IMG/VR virus record: IMGVR_UViG_3300032284_001178
Span: 1-21,255 of that record
Strand: one strand, 5' to 3'
DNA from: a virus
DNA length: 21,255 nucleotides
Positions 7,339 to 13,990 of this stretch are shown here, one piece after another; within the stretch, counting starts at the first letter, position 1; every line of letters begins with the position of its first letter. The notes under the pieces are model-generated. The model had not been told where the DNA came from. It searched no databases and saw only the letters and a list, made by a program, of their open reading frames with translations. The position numbers were made by a program, and so were the translations under genes.

Positions 7339-7661
7339 CAGGTGAACTCTTTCGCCGTGACGTTGAACGTGACAGCACCATCAAGATTGATGTTTTCCGT
7401 GACGCTCATGACCGTAAACCCGCTGCCGGCGGCCTCAAGCGACGTGATGAGCGACGTCGGGTCGTGGCATTCGATTTCCCAAGTCTTCGTAATGAATCCG
7501 GCCTTCATCACCTTGCGACCAGGAGCACCAGAAGTGCCGCCGATGTTGCTGCGATTGCTGACATCGATGGACTCCACTTCCTGCGTAAACGTCGCGGAAA
7601 TGATGCCCGTGCCGAATGGTGCGGAATGCGTCGATGCGTCTTTGCCGAGAGTGATTGCCAT
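7338..7661 (-). CDS. Tail tube-like protein, paralogue 2
   Basis: This 107-residue product starts MAITLGKDASTHSAPFGTGI and ends with NINLDGAVTFNVTAKEFT. Its first seven residues (MAITLGK) are the same as those of the next gene, and its penultimate strand matches the motif shared by all three copies. The middle contains QEVESIDVSNRSNIGG and RKVMKAGFITKTWEIECHDP, which differ strongly from the other copies, so the duplication is old or the copies have separate roles. An AAGGA lies eleven bases before the ATG, which is rather far. It is probably a tail tube or tube-decorating virion protein. Confidence 0.75.
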   Translation of the reverse strand: MAITLGKDASTHSAPFGTGIISATFTQEVESIDVSNRSNIGGTSGAPGRKVMKAGFITKTWEIECHDPTSLITSLEAAGSGFTVMSVTENINLDGAVTFNVTAKEFT

Positions 7662-7679
7662 GATGTGCGTCGTTCCTTG

Positions 7680-8012
7680 TTAGGACTGGAATGTGCGGCT
7701 GCCCGAAACCGTGTAGGTGATGATGCCGTCGAGCGGCTGGCTTTCCGCGACGTTCGTGCAGACGTAGACGGCGTTTCCGGTCTGCGTGCCAGCAATCGTG
7801 AACGAACTGCCGACCGTCACGCCTGGATCATCAACGCATTCAAGTTCCACGGTCTGCTCAATCAGAGCCTTGCGGAACTTGCGGGACGTGTCGCCAAACT
7901 TCGTGACGTCAACGTCAGACGCCGAGTTCGTCACGGTGCAGGAGCGGGCGTTGGTGACGCCAGTGATGGTCACGTCTTTGCCAAGCGTGACAGTGACAGT
8001 GGTGCCGGACAT
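7680..8012 (-). CDS. Tail tube-like protein, paralogue 1
   Basis: This 110-residue product starts MSGTTVTVTLGKDVTITGVT and ends QPLDGIITYTVSGSRTFQS. It shares the TLGKD start and the LDG..TY.V end with the two downstream paralogues. The middle has SDVDVTKFGDTSRKFRKALI, a pattern typical of small phage tail tube subunits. It is the first gene after a 93-base gap carrying the repeated GGCAAT..AGACCGG element, so it may head a tail transcript or processed mRNA. An AAGGG ribosome binding site precedes the ATG by seven bases. Of the three, this is the copy I would guess to be the major tail protein, from its leading position; that is inference. Confidence 0.78.
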   Translation of the reverse strand: MSGTTVTVTLGKDVTITGVTNARSCTVTNSASDVDVTKFGDTSRKFRKALIEQTVELECVDDPGVTVGSSFTIAGTQTGNAVYVCTNVAESQPLDGIITYTVSGSRTFQS

Positions 8013-8074
8013 GCGGTGCCCTTGTGTGCGAGTGCCAGCGGTGCGGCTGGTTCGCTCACGGTATGGGCACTGGG

Positions 8075-8097
8075 GGCAATTTTAGACCGGGTATGCC
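8075..8097 (-). promoter_or_regulatory. Repeated intergenic element, copy B
   Basis: On the plus strand this reads GGCAAT, four variable bases, then AGACCGG followed by GTATGCC. It lies in the 93-base gap between the HK97-gp10-like gene and the first tail tube-like gene. Copy A (18702-18722) differs only by a two-base deletion and base changes in the spacer; copy C (12959-12974) shares the first sixteen or so bases. The ends GGCA and TGCC form a short dyad. Its role is unknown; operator, promoter part, terminator or RNA processing signal are all possible. Confidence 0.55.
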
Positions 8098-8105
8098 GCT
8101 CGGTA

Positions 8106-8780
8106 TTACTTCTTGTAGCCAAGCATGTTGCGGAATTGAGCCGGGATGTCGGGCTTCGCTTTTTCAAACCCCGGCTTCATGTACGGACGCTTTTTCACCT
8201 CGCGAGGTCCGACAATGAAGTTGCCGTAGTTGTTGTTGAATACGCCGACGTATGCGCCTCGGTACGTCCTGCCGGACTTGGCTTGGTACTTCTGAGGAAC
8301 CTTCCTGCCACCGTATTCCTTTACCGGATACTTCGTGTGCTGTACGAATACGTTCACGCTACCGCCGAACTCGTGCAGCTGGTTCAGCCACGGCCATTTG
8401 CTTGGGCCAATGACTACAGACGTGGTTTTGCGATCAAATTGTGCCTCAATGTCGTTCCGCAAAAACGCACTGGGCCGCCACGACGACAACTTGTTTTCTC
8501 GTGGCACGTATCGCACGTATGCCACAACCGGATAACCGTCTTTTTCGCCCACCCGCCAGAACTGGCCGCGATCAGGCCCGAGCGGCTTCCGACCTCCGCG
8601 ACCGCCGACAATCTGCCGCTGCGCCTCGCGGCGAACCAGCAAGGCAGCCTTTTGCAGCGCAATCGCAGTGCCAGGCCCAAGCAGTTTGGAAAGCTCGCCT
8701 TTGCTCCATCCGAACTTCGTGGCTCTTCTTCTGCCAGAAGCATCAACAAACGTGGTGCCGACGAATCCCGTCTTCGCCAT
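8106..8780 (-). CDS. HK97 gp10-like tail completion protein
   Basis: This protein of 224 residues has the pattern of HK97-gp10-like or minor-tail-Z-like proteins, which help complete the head-tail junction. An N-terminal helix (about 33-56, GPGTAIALQKAALLVRREAQ) is followed by a mixed region, the motif WPWLNQLHEFGG (about 128-139), and the C-terminal RPYMKPGFEKAKPDIPAQFR (about 197-216), both typical of the family. The protein is rich in Lys, Arg and aromatic residues. It is longer than the usual 120-150 residues; an insertion between the helix and the LHEFGG motif (about 60-125) accounts for much of this. The start has a very good ribosome binding site, GAGGTGAGGT, just before the ATG. The stop TAA is followed by the element-bearing gap. 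Confidence 0.82.
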   Translation of the reverse strand: MAKTGFVGTTFVDASGRRRATKFGWSKGELSKLLGPGTAIALQKAALLVRREAQRQIVGGRGGRKPLGPDRGQFWRVGEKDGYPVVAYVRYVPRENKLSSWRPSAFLRNDIEAQFDRKTTSVVIGPSKWPWLNQLHEFGGSVNVFVQHTKYPVKEYGGRKVPQKYQAKSGRTYRGAYVGVFNNNYGNFIVGPREVKKRPYMKPGFEKAKPDIPAQFRNMLGYKK

Positions 8781-8788
8781 ACCTCACC

Positions 8789-9253
8789 TCACGGGCTAGG
8801 CACCGAGTCAGCCGTAAACGTCCGGTAAGTCACGATAATCATCGCTCGCCACACGCCACGCTCGGACAACGCCTGGCCGGGGTTGTACTCAACGTCGATT
8901 TCGATAGGCGACGTGACGCCAGTAGGAAACGCCACTTGCCCCCACGAGTGCGCTCGAAGGTGCAACGCGATTTCCTCGGCAAAGTCCAGCATCGTGTCAA
9001 TGTCCGACTCTGTCGCTACTTGCCGCCCAAGGAACACATGCAGCATGTAGTCCACTTGCGAATGCGTCCGACTGACGCGAACTACCTTGGTTTCCGCTGG
9101 CTGGATGATGACCACAGGATCTACGAAGTCCTTTAGGTCAGCCGCGACAAGGTTCTTTCTCTTGATGGTCGGCTGTGCGTCCAACGTCGTGAAATGCGTG
9201 GCGCTCAAACCAGAGGACAACGCAACGGCAATGTCGCGTAGCGTGCTGCTCAT
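8789..9253 (-). CDS. Putative tail terminator / minor tail protein
   Basis: The 154-residue product has the length and layout of phage tail terminator proteins (lambda gpU-like): an N-terminal helix (MSSTLRDIAVALSSGLS), a strand-rich middle (VVIIQPAETKVVRVSRTHSQ), a helix (ESDIDTMLDFAEEIALHLRA, about 82-101), and C-terminal strands (VEYNPGQALSERGVWRAMII, then VTYRTF). The last pattern, in which a beta strand with RGVWRA precedes VTYR, is common to this group. It overlaps the small membrane-protein gene upstream by four bases (ATGA). With the gp10-like gene downstream it forms the head-tail completion block. The assignment is by pattern and order; sequence similarity to named members was not tested. 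Confidence 0.7.
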   Translation of the reverse strand: MSSTLRDIAVALSSGLSATHFTTLDAQPTIKRKNLVAADLKDFVDPVVIIQPAETKVVRVSRTHSQVDYMLHVFLGRQVATESDIDTMLDFAEEIALHLRAHSWGQVAFPTGVTSPIEIDVEYNPGQALSERGVWRAMIIVTYRTFTADSVPSP

Positions 9254-9408
9254 TGTGCTGCCCTTTCGAGTGCCATGCCGATCTCTACCGCCAGACTCGC
9301 TGCCTCTTTGCCCTCAGCCCATCGCTGCAAACGAGTGACGATGAACGGCCCCGCAAACGCGAGAGCGACGTAGGCAACCGCGACGGTAATGGTTTCGTGG
9401 TGGGTCAT
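9250..9408 (-). CDS. 52-residue single-span membrane protein
   Basis: I found this short gene by reading the gap. It starts at an ATG that overlaps the lectin-fibre stop by four bases (ATGA) and ends in a TGA that overlaps the next ATG by four bases, so it fills the space exactly. The product starts MTHHETITVAVAYVALAFAG, has one hydrophobic span at about residues 7-24, then TRLQRWAEGKEAASLAVEIGMALERAAQ, an amphipathic helix. The charge pattern suggests a cytoplasmic C-terminus. A holin-like or membrane-anchoring role is conceivable, but holins usually sit in lysis cassettes and no endolysin is seen here, so I give no function. Confidence 0.72.
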   Translation of the reverse strand: MTHHETITVAVAYVALAFAGPFIVTRLQRWAEGKEAASLAVEIGMALERAAQ

Positions 9409-10421
9409 GACACGGCCCATTTTTGTTTGAGATATGACTCAACGGCAGAGCGATTTGCGGTGGACAGTGCCGTGTCATAGGCAATGACTTCACACACGTC
9501 GCCGCTCCAGTATCCAAGCGAGGTGCTGCCAGATTTGGCCGTCCCGATCAGATAGCCGGGGTCGGCAGAGAAACTTCCGAGCGAACCGGATACCGTGTAG
9601 CTGGTCCCGTTGTGATAATACTGATTGCCTGTTGCCGATGATTCGACAATGCAAGCCACAAAAGCGCTTGTGATTGGAAGTTGGGTGCCAGTGATAGCTA
9701 GATTGTTCGTCGAAACGTCACCGCCAACATACGAATCGGAGCCTATGTACCGCTCGCGCAACATAAATGCGTTGAAATTTCCAGAGGCAGGACTAAGCCC
9801 GAACTGCACTAGCTCTTGCCCTGCTGATGTCGCAGACTTGGCGACAACAAAAACAGTCCTTGCGTTTCCGCTTACTGGCGTTGCGGAACCCTGCAAGAAA
9901 TTAGATGTGCCGTTGAAAGTGAGCGCATCCCGGCCATTTATCCGAGACGCTTTTCGCTGCGGCCCGCTTGATGCCGATGTGCAGTGGTTTGAGTTCCCCG
10001 ATTTGTCCTGCCACCTCGCAACCACGCCATCGTCGGCAACAAGCGAACCGAGAGAAGTGGCACTGTAGAGACTAGTCGCATCGCTGGCGTCAAGCCAGAG
10101 TTGAAGTCCAGTAGTAAACGGCAGCCACGTTGACATCGCCGCCCGCACCCAAGTGTTCTGCGCCGCCGCCAAATACAAGTACGACCCGTCATACGCGATC
10201 TGGCCTGCGGTGCCGGAAGCCGTTGCGGAAGCCGGCACCGACGCCCATGACAAGCCAGACGAGCCACCACCGAGCGACACGCTCACGATGTTGCCCGCAG
10301 CGTTCTTCGTGAACGCTTTCGAGTCGGCCCAGTTGATCGCCAACTCGTTCGTGTCGAGATCGCTGGTCGTCGGCACTGCGTTCGCCGTGTAGCTGCGCTT
10401 CGGCTTGATTTTGTTTGCCAT
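9405..10421 (-). CDS. Fibre protein with lectin-like (LamG-type) domain
   Basis: This 338-residue product has a fibre-type N-terminal part (1-55, MANKIKPKRSYTANAVPTTS then DLDTNELAINWADSKAFTKN), a short linker (about 58-96, containing GTAGQIAYDGSYLYLAAAQN), and a concanavalin A/LamG-like domain from about 105 to the end. Signs of the latter are GLQLWLDASDATSL, VARWQDKSGNSNH, GRDALTFNGTSNFLQ, ARTVFVVAKS and the final helix SAVESYLKQKW. Such domains bind carbohydrate, which suggests a receptor-binding or host-surface-binding role in the virion. Ribosome binding by GGGGTG lies before the ATG. It is the last of the fibre cassette and is directly followed by the small membrane protein gene. Confidence 0.82.
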   Translation of the reverse strand: MANKIKPKRSYTANAVPTTSDLDTNELAINWADSKAFTKNAAGNIVSVSLGGGSSGLSWASVPASATASGTAGQIAYDGSYLYLAAAQNTWVRAAMSTWLPFTTGLQLWLDASDATSLYSATSLGSLVADDGVVARWQDKSGNSNHCTSASSGPQRKASRINGRDALTFNGTSNFLQGSATPVSGNARTVFVVAKSATSAGQELVQFGLSPASGNFNAFMLRERYIGSDSYVGGDVSTNNLAITGTQLPITSAFVACIVESSATGNQYYHNGTSYTVSGSLGSFSADPGYLIGTAKSGSTSLGYWSGDVCEVIAYDTALSTANRSAVESYLKQKWAVS

Positions 10422-10424
10422 GCG

Positions 10425-12551
10425 TCACCCCGTCACTGTGAGAGTTGCCGATTGCGAGTAGCCGAGAGCCGCGCCGGTGGACGACGCGACGGACCGGTAT
10501 CTGGTGCCGTTGTTCGCCTGCGTCAGATTCGACAGCGACAGCGTCGTGTTCGTCGCACCGTTGATGTCGCTCCAGGTCGTGCCCGCGTCGAGCGAGGACT
10601 GCCACTGGTACGCGACTGACGCACCGCCGGTAGCCGTCGCAGACACGGTGAGGTTGGCCGAGGCGTAGGTGGTGCCGATGGTGGCCTGGGCGTACTGACC
10701 GGAGCTACTGCCCGCAAACGCCACGCTGCCACCCGCCATCGCGTCCCAGTTTGCCGATGTCGGCATCGTGCCCAGCGCCCACGCTCTGCCGTCGGCGCTG
10801 TGGCACACGTCCGTGCCGCTCGAGCTGCCGTTAAACGCCCAGAATCGCCCAGCCGCATATGAGATGCGGTCGCAGCTGATTGGCAGCGTGGACGTTCCCC
10901 ACGTCACGCCGTCGGCGGTGTAACGGGCCGTGGTGCCGTTGATGCCGATAGCCAGAACGCCGCTGCTCGCCATGTCCGAAAACAGGTCGAACGTGAACGT
11001 CCCGGTCGAGTCCTGAGTGCTGTACGGACTGCCGAACTGGGTGGCCGTCCACGACACGCCGTCGGACGATGTCCACAAATACGGGTACCAGATCGTCGTC
11101 GTGCCGCTGTTTGTCGGAGCCAATCCGGCGACGATCACCGTACCGTTCACCGACACAATCGGTTTTCGGCACGCCGTAGAAGGGTATGTGTTGTTGTTGC
11201 CCGGCTGCGGCAGCGTGCGGGAAGTCCAGTTTGCCCCGTCGGACGACGACAACACCGTCAACACCTTTTTGTTGATTCCAAAACCAAACGACGGGGCCAC
11301 TGCGACAAACCGCTGGCCGTTGTACGTCACGCCGTACGGCAGGCTTCCGGCGTAAAACGCGTAGTTACTGGCGACCCACGAGCCGGATGTCGTGGGTGAA
11401 TCGCTGTAGGCGATTTTGTATCCCGCCATCACAGTCCGCGTGCCGTTTGTCGCAGCCGTCAGCGGCATATCAGGCAGGCCAGATATCAGCCCAGCGTTGG
11501 CCGTGTCAGAAAACACCGTGGACCATGCCGAGCCGTTGCTTGTTGACACGACACCCGAAAAAGTGACGTTGGAATACGACGTGCCGTTGATCAGCTTGCT
11601 CGAGCCGACCACGCTCAATAGCGCGCCGTTAATGGCTGCCGCGCCCTGCGTCGGGGCGTTTGCCGTAATGTTCAGCGCCGCCAGCGTGATGTTTGTCGTG
11701 CTCGTGGCACTTACGCTCTGCGGTTGCGTGTTGAACGTGATGCCATACACCAGCGTCCCCGTGTAATCGCCGCCGTCGATTGTGTCTGACAGCGTCAGGT
11801 AGTTGCCTGCGGCCTGCTTGGCGTCGAGCACGGCCTGCAATCCCGACACACTCCCGATGTTGCTCGGAAAGTTGCTCGGCACACCCGAAAGGTTCGCCCA
11901 GGCGATGACCGGCAGGTTGTGGACGTGGTCCGAGCGGCTGGCGAGATTGGACGTGCCCGCAGACGCCACGCCGAGATTTGACGGCACAGCGTCCGACACC
12001 GTCAGGTTCGACGAGCCGCCGCCCGTGCCGTCCACGCCACGCGGAATACCAAAATCGAGCACGACGTTTGCACCGCCGTTGCTCGGCGTTGCCGTCACCG
12101 TAGCTGACCCTCCAGCGGCGAGAGTGGTGACATTTCCCACCGCGAAGCTGGGCGTTACGCCGTTGAGTCCAGACGCACCGCGAGGAATCGCAAACGAGAG
12201 CGTCAGGTTGCTGCCATTCGCCACGCCCGTCACAGAAGCGTTGCCGCTGCTCAACGTGGTCGTGTTGCCGACCAGCACCGTAGTCGGCGGGCCAGCCGGT
12301 ATACCGATGTCGAGCGAGGCAGCGTAGGACGTGCCCACGTTCTTCACGTAGGCCGCATTTCCGTAAGACAGCGTTGACGTGCTGTTGATGGTCAGCGAGC
12401 CAGCCACGACAGTGGCGTTGCCGGGCGAAATCGTGCCGATGGCTACGTTGACAACGCCGCCGTTCCCGACCGTCGCATTGACGACGGAGCCGTTGGAGAG
12501 CGAGACGTTAGCCGCACCCGGATTCGTGACTGTAACGACGATGTCGTTCAT
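10425..12551 (-). CDS. Multidomain fibre with blade-like repeats and Ig-like C-terminus
   Basis: This is the largest fibre in the window, 708 residues and almost without cysteine. Residues 1-175 form beta-strand repeats, each ending in a collagen-like short turn (IPAG at 84, IPRG at 122 and 169). Residues 182-260 contain LASRSDHVH and VLDAKQAAGNYLTLSD, typical of fibre shafts. From about 300 to 620 come at least six short repeats around a (S/T)-x-DG-x-W core (SSDGANWTS, SSDGVSWTA, TADGVTWGT, SADGRAWAL and two looser ones), suggesting a beta-propeller-like fold. Residues from about 623 make an Ig-like domain (YQWQSSLDAGTTWSDINGAT, then NNGTRYRSVA). It is likely a virion surface adhesin. The start overlaps the upstream stop as ATGA. 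Confidence 0.82.
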   Translation of the reverse strand: MNDIVVTVTNPGAANVSLSNGSVVNATVGNGGVVNVAIGTISPGNATVVAGSLTINSTSTLSYGNAAYVKNVGTSYAASLDIGIPAGPPTTVLVGNTTTLSSGNASVTGVANGSNLTLSFAIPRGASGLNGVTPSFAVGNVTTLAAGGSATVTATPSNGGANVVLDFGIPRGVDGTGGGSSNLTVSDAVPSNLGVASAGTSNLASRSDHVHNLPVIAWANLSGVPSNFPSNIGSVSGLQAVLDAKQAAGNYLTLSDTIDGGDYTGTLVYGITFNTQPQSVSATSTTNITLAALNITANAPTQGAAAINGALLSVVGSSKLINGTSYSNVTFSGVVSTSNGSAWSTVFSDTANAGLISGLPDMPLTAATNGTRTVMAGYKIAYSDSPTTSGSWVASNYAFYAGSLPYGVTYNGQRFVAVAPSFGFGINKKVLTVLSSSDGANWTSRTLPQPGNNNTYPSTACRKPIVSVNGTVIVAGLAPTNSGTTTIWYPYLWTSSDGVSWTATQFGSPYSTQDSTGTFTFDLFSDMASSGVLAIGINGTTARYTADGVTWGTSTLPISCDRISYAAGRFWAFNGSSSGTDVCHSADGRAWALGTMPTSANWDAMAGGSVAFAGSSSGQYAQATIGTTYASANLTVSATATGGASVAYQWQSSLDAGTTWSDINGATNTTLSLSNLTQANNGTRYRSVASSTGAALGYSQSATLTVTG

Positions 12552-12919
12552 GGTGCCTTCGGGATGAAATCGCCGGAAACGACAGTCCTAGTCACGCCGC
12601 TCGGAGAGATCCAACGCACGTAGTGCCGATACTTGATGGCGGGGGATAACGAAATCGTCTGCGTTTCGTTTACGCCCCAAGTAATCGTGCCGGCAGCTGC
12701 GTTCACAACCGTGATGGTCGGCGTGATTGCCGTCGCTCCGACAGCATTCACAGTGCCGCCACCACCACCAAAAAACCCGTTGGCAGAAACGACGTATACG
12801 CCTGCCGAGAACGTGTAGTTCGTAACATCCACGTCAAAGTCAATCGTGAACGCCATTTCGTCGCCAACGACGAGTTCAACCGTGACGTCGCCGGGCAACT
12901 GGGATACAACGACTGACAT
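12548..12919 (-). CDS. Small beta-rich fibre-associated protein
   Basis: This 123-residue protein begins MSVVVSQLPGDVTVELVVGD and is composed of alternating strands: MAFTIDFDVDVTNYTFSAGV, a glycine loop (FFGGGGGTV, about 49-57), ITVVNAAAGTITWGVNETQT, and KYRHYVRWISPSGVTRTVVS. I recall this strand-loop-strand pattern in small proteins encoded just before phage fibres, resembling the N-terminal domain of baseplate upper proteins (BppU-like); the match is only by eye. It probably attaches a fibre or forms a collar or base subunit. AGGAG lies nine bases before the ATG. The gap upstream carries copy C of the repeated element, so this gene may begin a fibre transcript. Confidence 0.68.
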   Translation of the reverse strand: MSVVVSQLPGDVTVELVVGDEMAFTIDFDVDVTNYTFSAGVYVVSANGFFGGGGGTVNAVGATAITPTITVVNAAAGTITWGVNETQTISLSPAIKYRHYVRWISPSGVTRTVVSGDFIPKAP

Positions 12920-12958
12920 TTCACAGGCTCCTAGTGGCTGGCATTGTCACGGAATAGC

Positions 12959-12974
12959 GGCAATTTCAGACCGG
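12959..12974 (-). promoter_or_regulatory. Repeated intergenic element, copy C (partial)
   Basis: The plus strand reads GGCAATTTCAGACCGG. It agrees with copies A and B over GGCAAT and AGACCGG, then diverges (CTAGG instead of GTATGCC). It lies in the 60-base gap between the repeat-bearing fibre gene and the small beta-rich gene. A short ACGG-A tract lies on the left of the element in all three copies. The function is unknown. Confidence 0.45.
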
Positions 12975-12979
12975 CTAGG

Positions 12980-13711
12980 TCAAAACGCCCCGCCGTCAAG
13001 CGTCGTGTTGTCAATGGTCGCGGACCATGTGCCAGCGGTTACGGTGCCCGTGCTCGTGAGACTCGAGCCAGTGACGCCAGATCCGAGCGTCGTTGCGTTG
13101 AGCACGTTCGTGCCGTTGATTTTGTACGCCATGCCGCTCAACAGGTTCAGATGCGTGCTCGATGTCCAGGCCGACGTGCTGGCCACCCAAGTGAACGTGT
13201 AGTCAGCCGCAGCGTGAATCGTGATGCCGCCACCATCTGCACCGGCATCGGTCGTGCTGCCTTTTGCCAACTCAATGTTTTTGTCAGCAACGGTCAGCGT
13301 GCTAGACGCGATGGTCGTCGTTGTGCCATTGACCGTGAGGTTTCCCGTGATGGTCAAGTTCTGCGAAATCGTGCCGCCGGTCAGAGGCAGATACGTTGAC
13401 GCAGCGGAAGAAGACGAAAGGTAGGAACTGTTAGCAGTCGCAGGCGTCAGATAGGTGCTCGCCGCAGACGATTGCGTCAAATAGGTGCTAGATGCCGTCG
13501 CCTGCGTCAGATAGGTAGACGCAGCCGTAGCGGTTGTCAGATAAGCACCTGGGCCGCCAATAGCCACAACGGTGGCAGAGCCGCCGGTGCCAACGCCGAT
13601 ATGAAGCACGCCGTCAACTTCCGAATAGGCGAGTTCAGATTGGGCAAGCGAGGCTGGAGCACCAGACGCACCACCAAGAGCACGCCTTCTGATACGAATT
13701 GTGTTGCTCAT
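12980..13711 (-). CDS. Fibre protein with five 10-residue YLT repeats
   Basis: This is a 243-residue low-complexity fibre. The N-terminus (1-45, MSNTIRIRRRALGGASGAPA, then QSELAYSEVDGVLHIG) is the usual virion-attachment module seen in phage fibres. Residues 57-106 are five tandem copies of a ten-residue unit, consensus YLTQATASST, followed by a sixth YLP; these probably form a triple-stranded shaft. Residues 110-170 hold LTITGNLTVNGTTTT and ADKNIELAKGSTTDAGADGG, known from trimeric fibres. The C-terminus ends LDGGAF. The start lies directly after the TAG stop of the previous gene. There is no enzymatic motif. Repeat number might vary between relatives. Confidence 0.8.
   Translation of the reverse strand: MSNTIRIRRRALGGASGAPASLAQSELAYSEVDGVLHIGVGTGGSATVVAIGGPGAYLTTATAASTYLTQATASSTYLTQSSAASTYLTPATANSSYLSSSSAASTYLPLTGGTISQNLTITGNLTVNGTTTTIASSTLTVADKNIELAKGSTTDAGADGGGITIHAAADYTFTWVASTSAWTSSTHLNLLSGMAYKINGTNVLNATTLGSGVTGSSLTSTGTVTAGTWSATIDNTTLDGGAF
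13394..13543 (-). repeat. Five 30-bp imperfect tandem repeats inside a fibre gene
   Basis: The repeats encode the ten-residue units of the fibre shaft. Copies at about 13448-13537 are most alike, with cores such as CAGATAGGTGCT and CAAATAGGTGCT on the plus strand; the outer copies have drifted. The unit length of exactly thirty bases keeps the frame, so copy number can change by unequal exchange without breaking the protein. Confidence 0.75.
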
Positions 13712-13990
13712 CTAAAAATTTCCCCCATCTAAAACTTGTGCGTCAATCGACGTAACCACCTCGGTCCACGTCGTAAGGTCTGTCTCGAGCCGGTATTCCT
13801 TTTGCAGAGACGTCACGAACACAACCATGCCGGCCTCACGCCGAAGCGACGGTATGCCATCTCGCTCTGTCAGGTCGGCCACGCTGCGATAGCCACCTTT
13901 GCCATACGCCGCGACGTGCGACGGGTACGGATCTGCCGTGTCAAATGGCACGACCGGAGCAAGTACGTTGGTGCCTTTCAGCTGCGTCAT
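13712..13990 (-). CDS. Small conserved structural protein ahead of fibres
   Basis: The 92-residue product starts MTQLKGTNVLAPVVPFDTAD and continues YPSHVAAYGKGGYRSVADLT, then ERDGIPSLRREAGMVVFVTS and TTWTEVV, ending VLDGGNF. This pattern (KGTNV.APVVPFDT, YGKGGYR.VAD, R.AGM.V.V) is one I recall in many phages, always next to fibre genes, but its function is not settled; it may be a fibre attachment or tip protein. The start overlaps the previous stop as ATGA. The stop TAG is followed at once by the ATG of the next fibre, whose last residues LDGGAF resemble the end of this one. Confidence 0.78.
   Translation of the reverse strand: MTQLKGTNVLAPVVPFDTADPYPSHVAAYGKGGYRSVADLTERDGIPSLRREAGMVVFVTSLQKEYRLETDLTTWTEVVTSIDAQVLDGGNF

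Noticed and set aside
8035-8050. Short inverted repeat CCAGC/GCTGG in the gap before the tail tube genes
   Set aside because: A five-base stem is expected by chance in GC-rich sequence, and no terminator features accompany it.
7464-8828. Plus-strand open frame of 454 codons
   Set aside because: It covers the complement of tail tube, gp10-like and part of the terminator genes, is Arg/Ala/His-rich as expected for a shadow of GC-rich coding sequence, and crosses gene borders and an intergenic gap.
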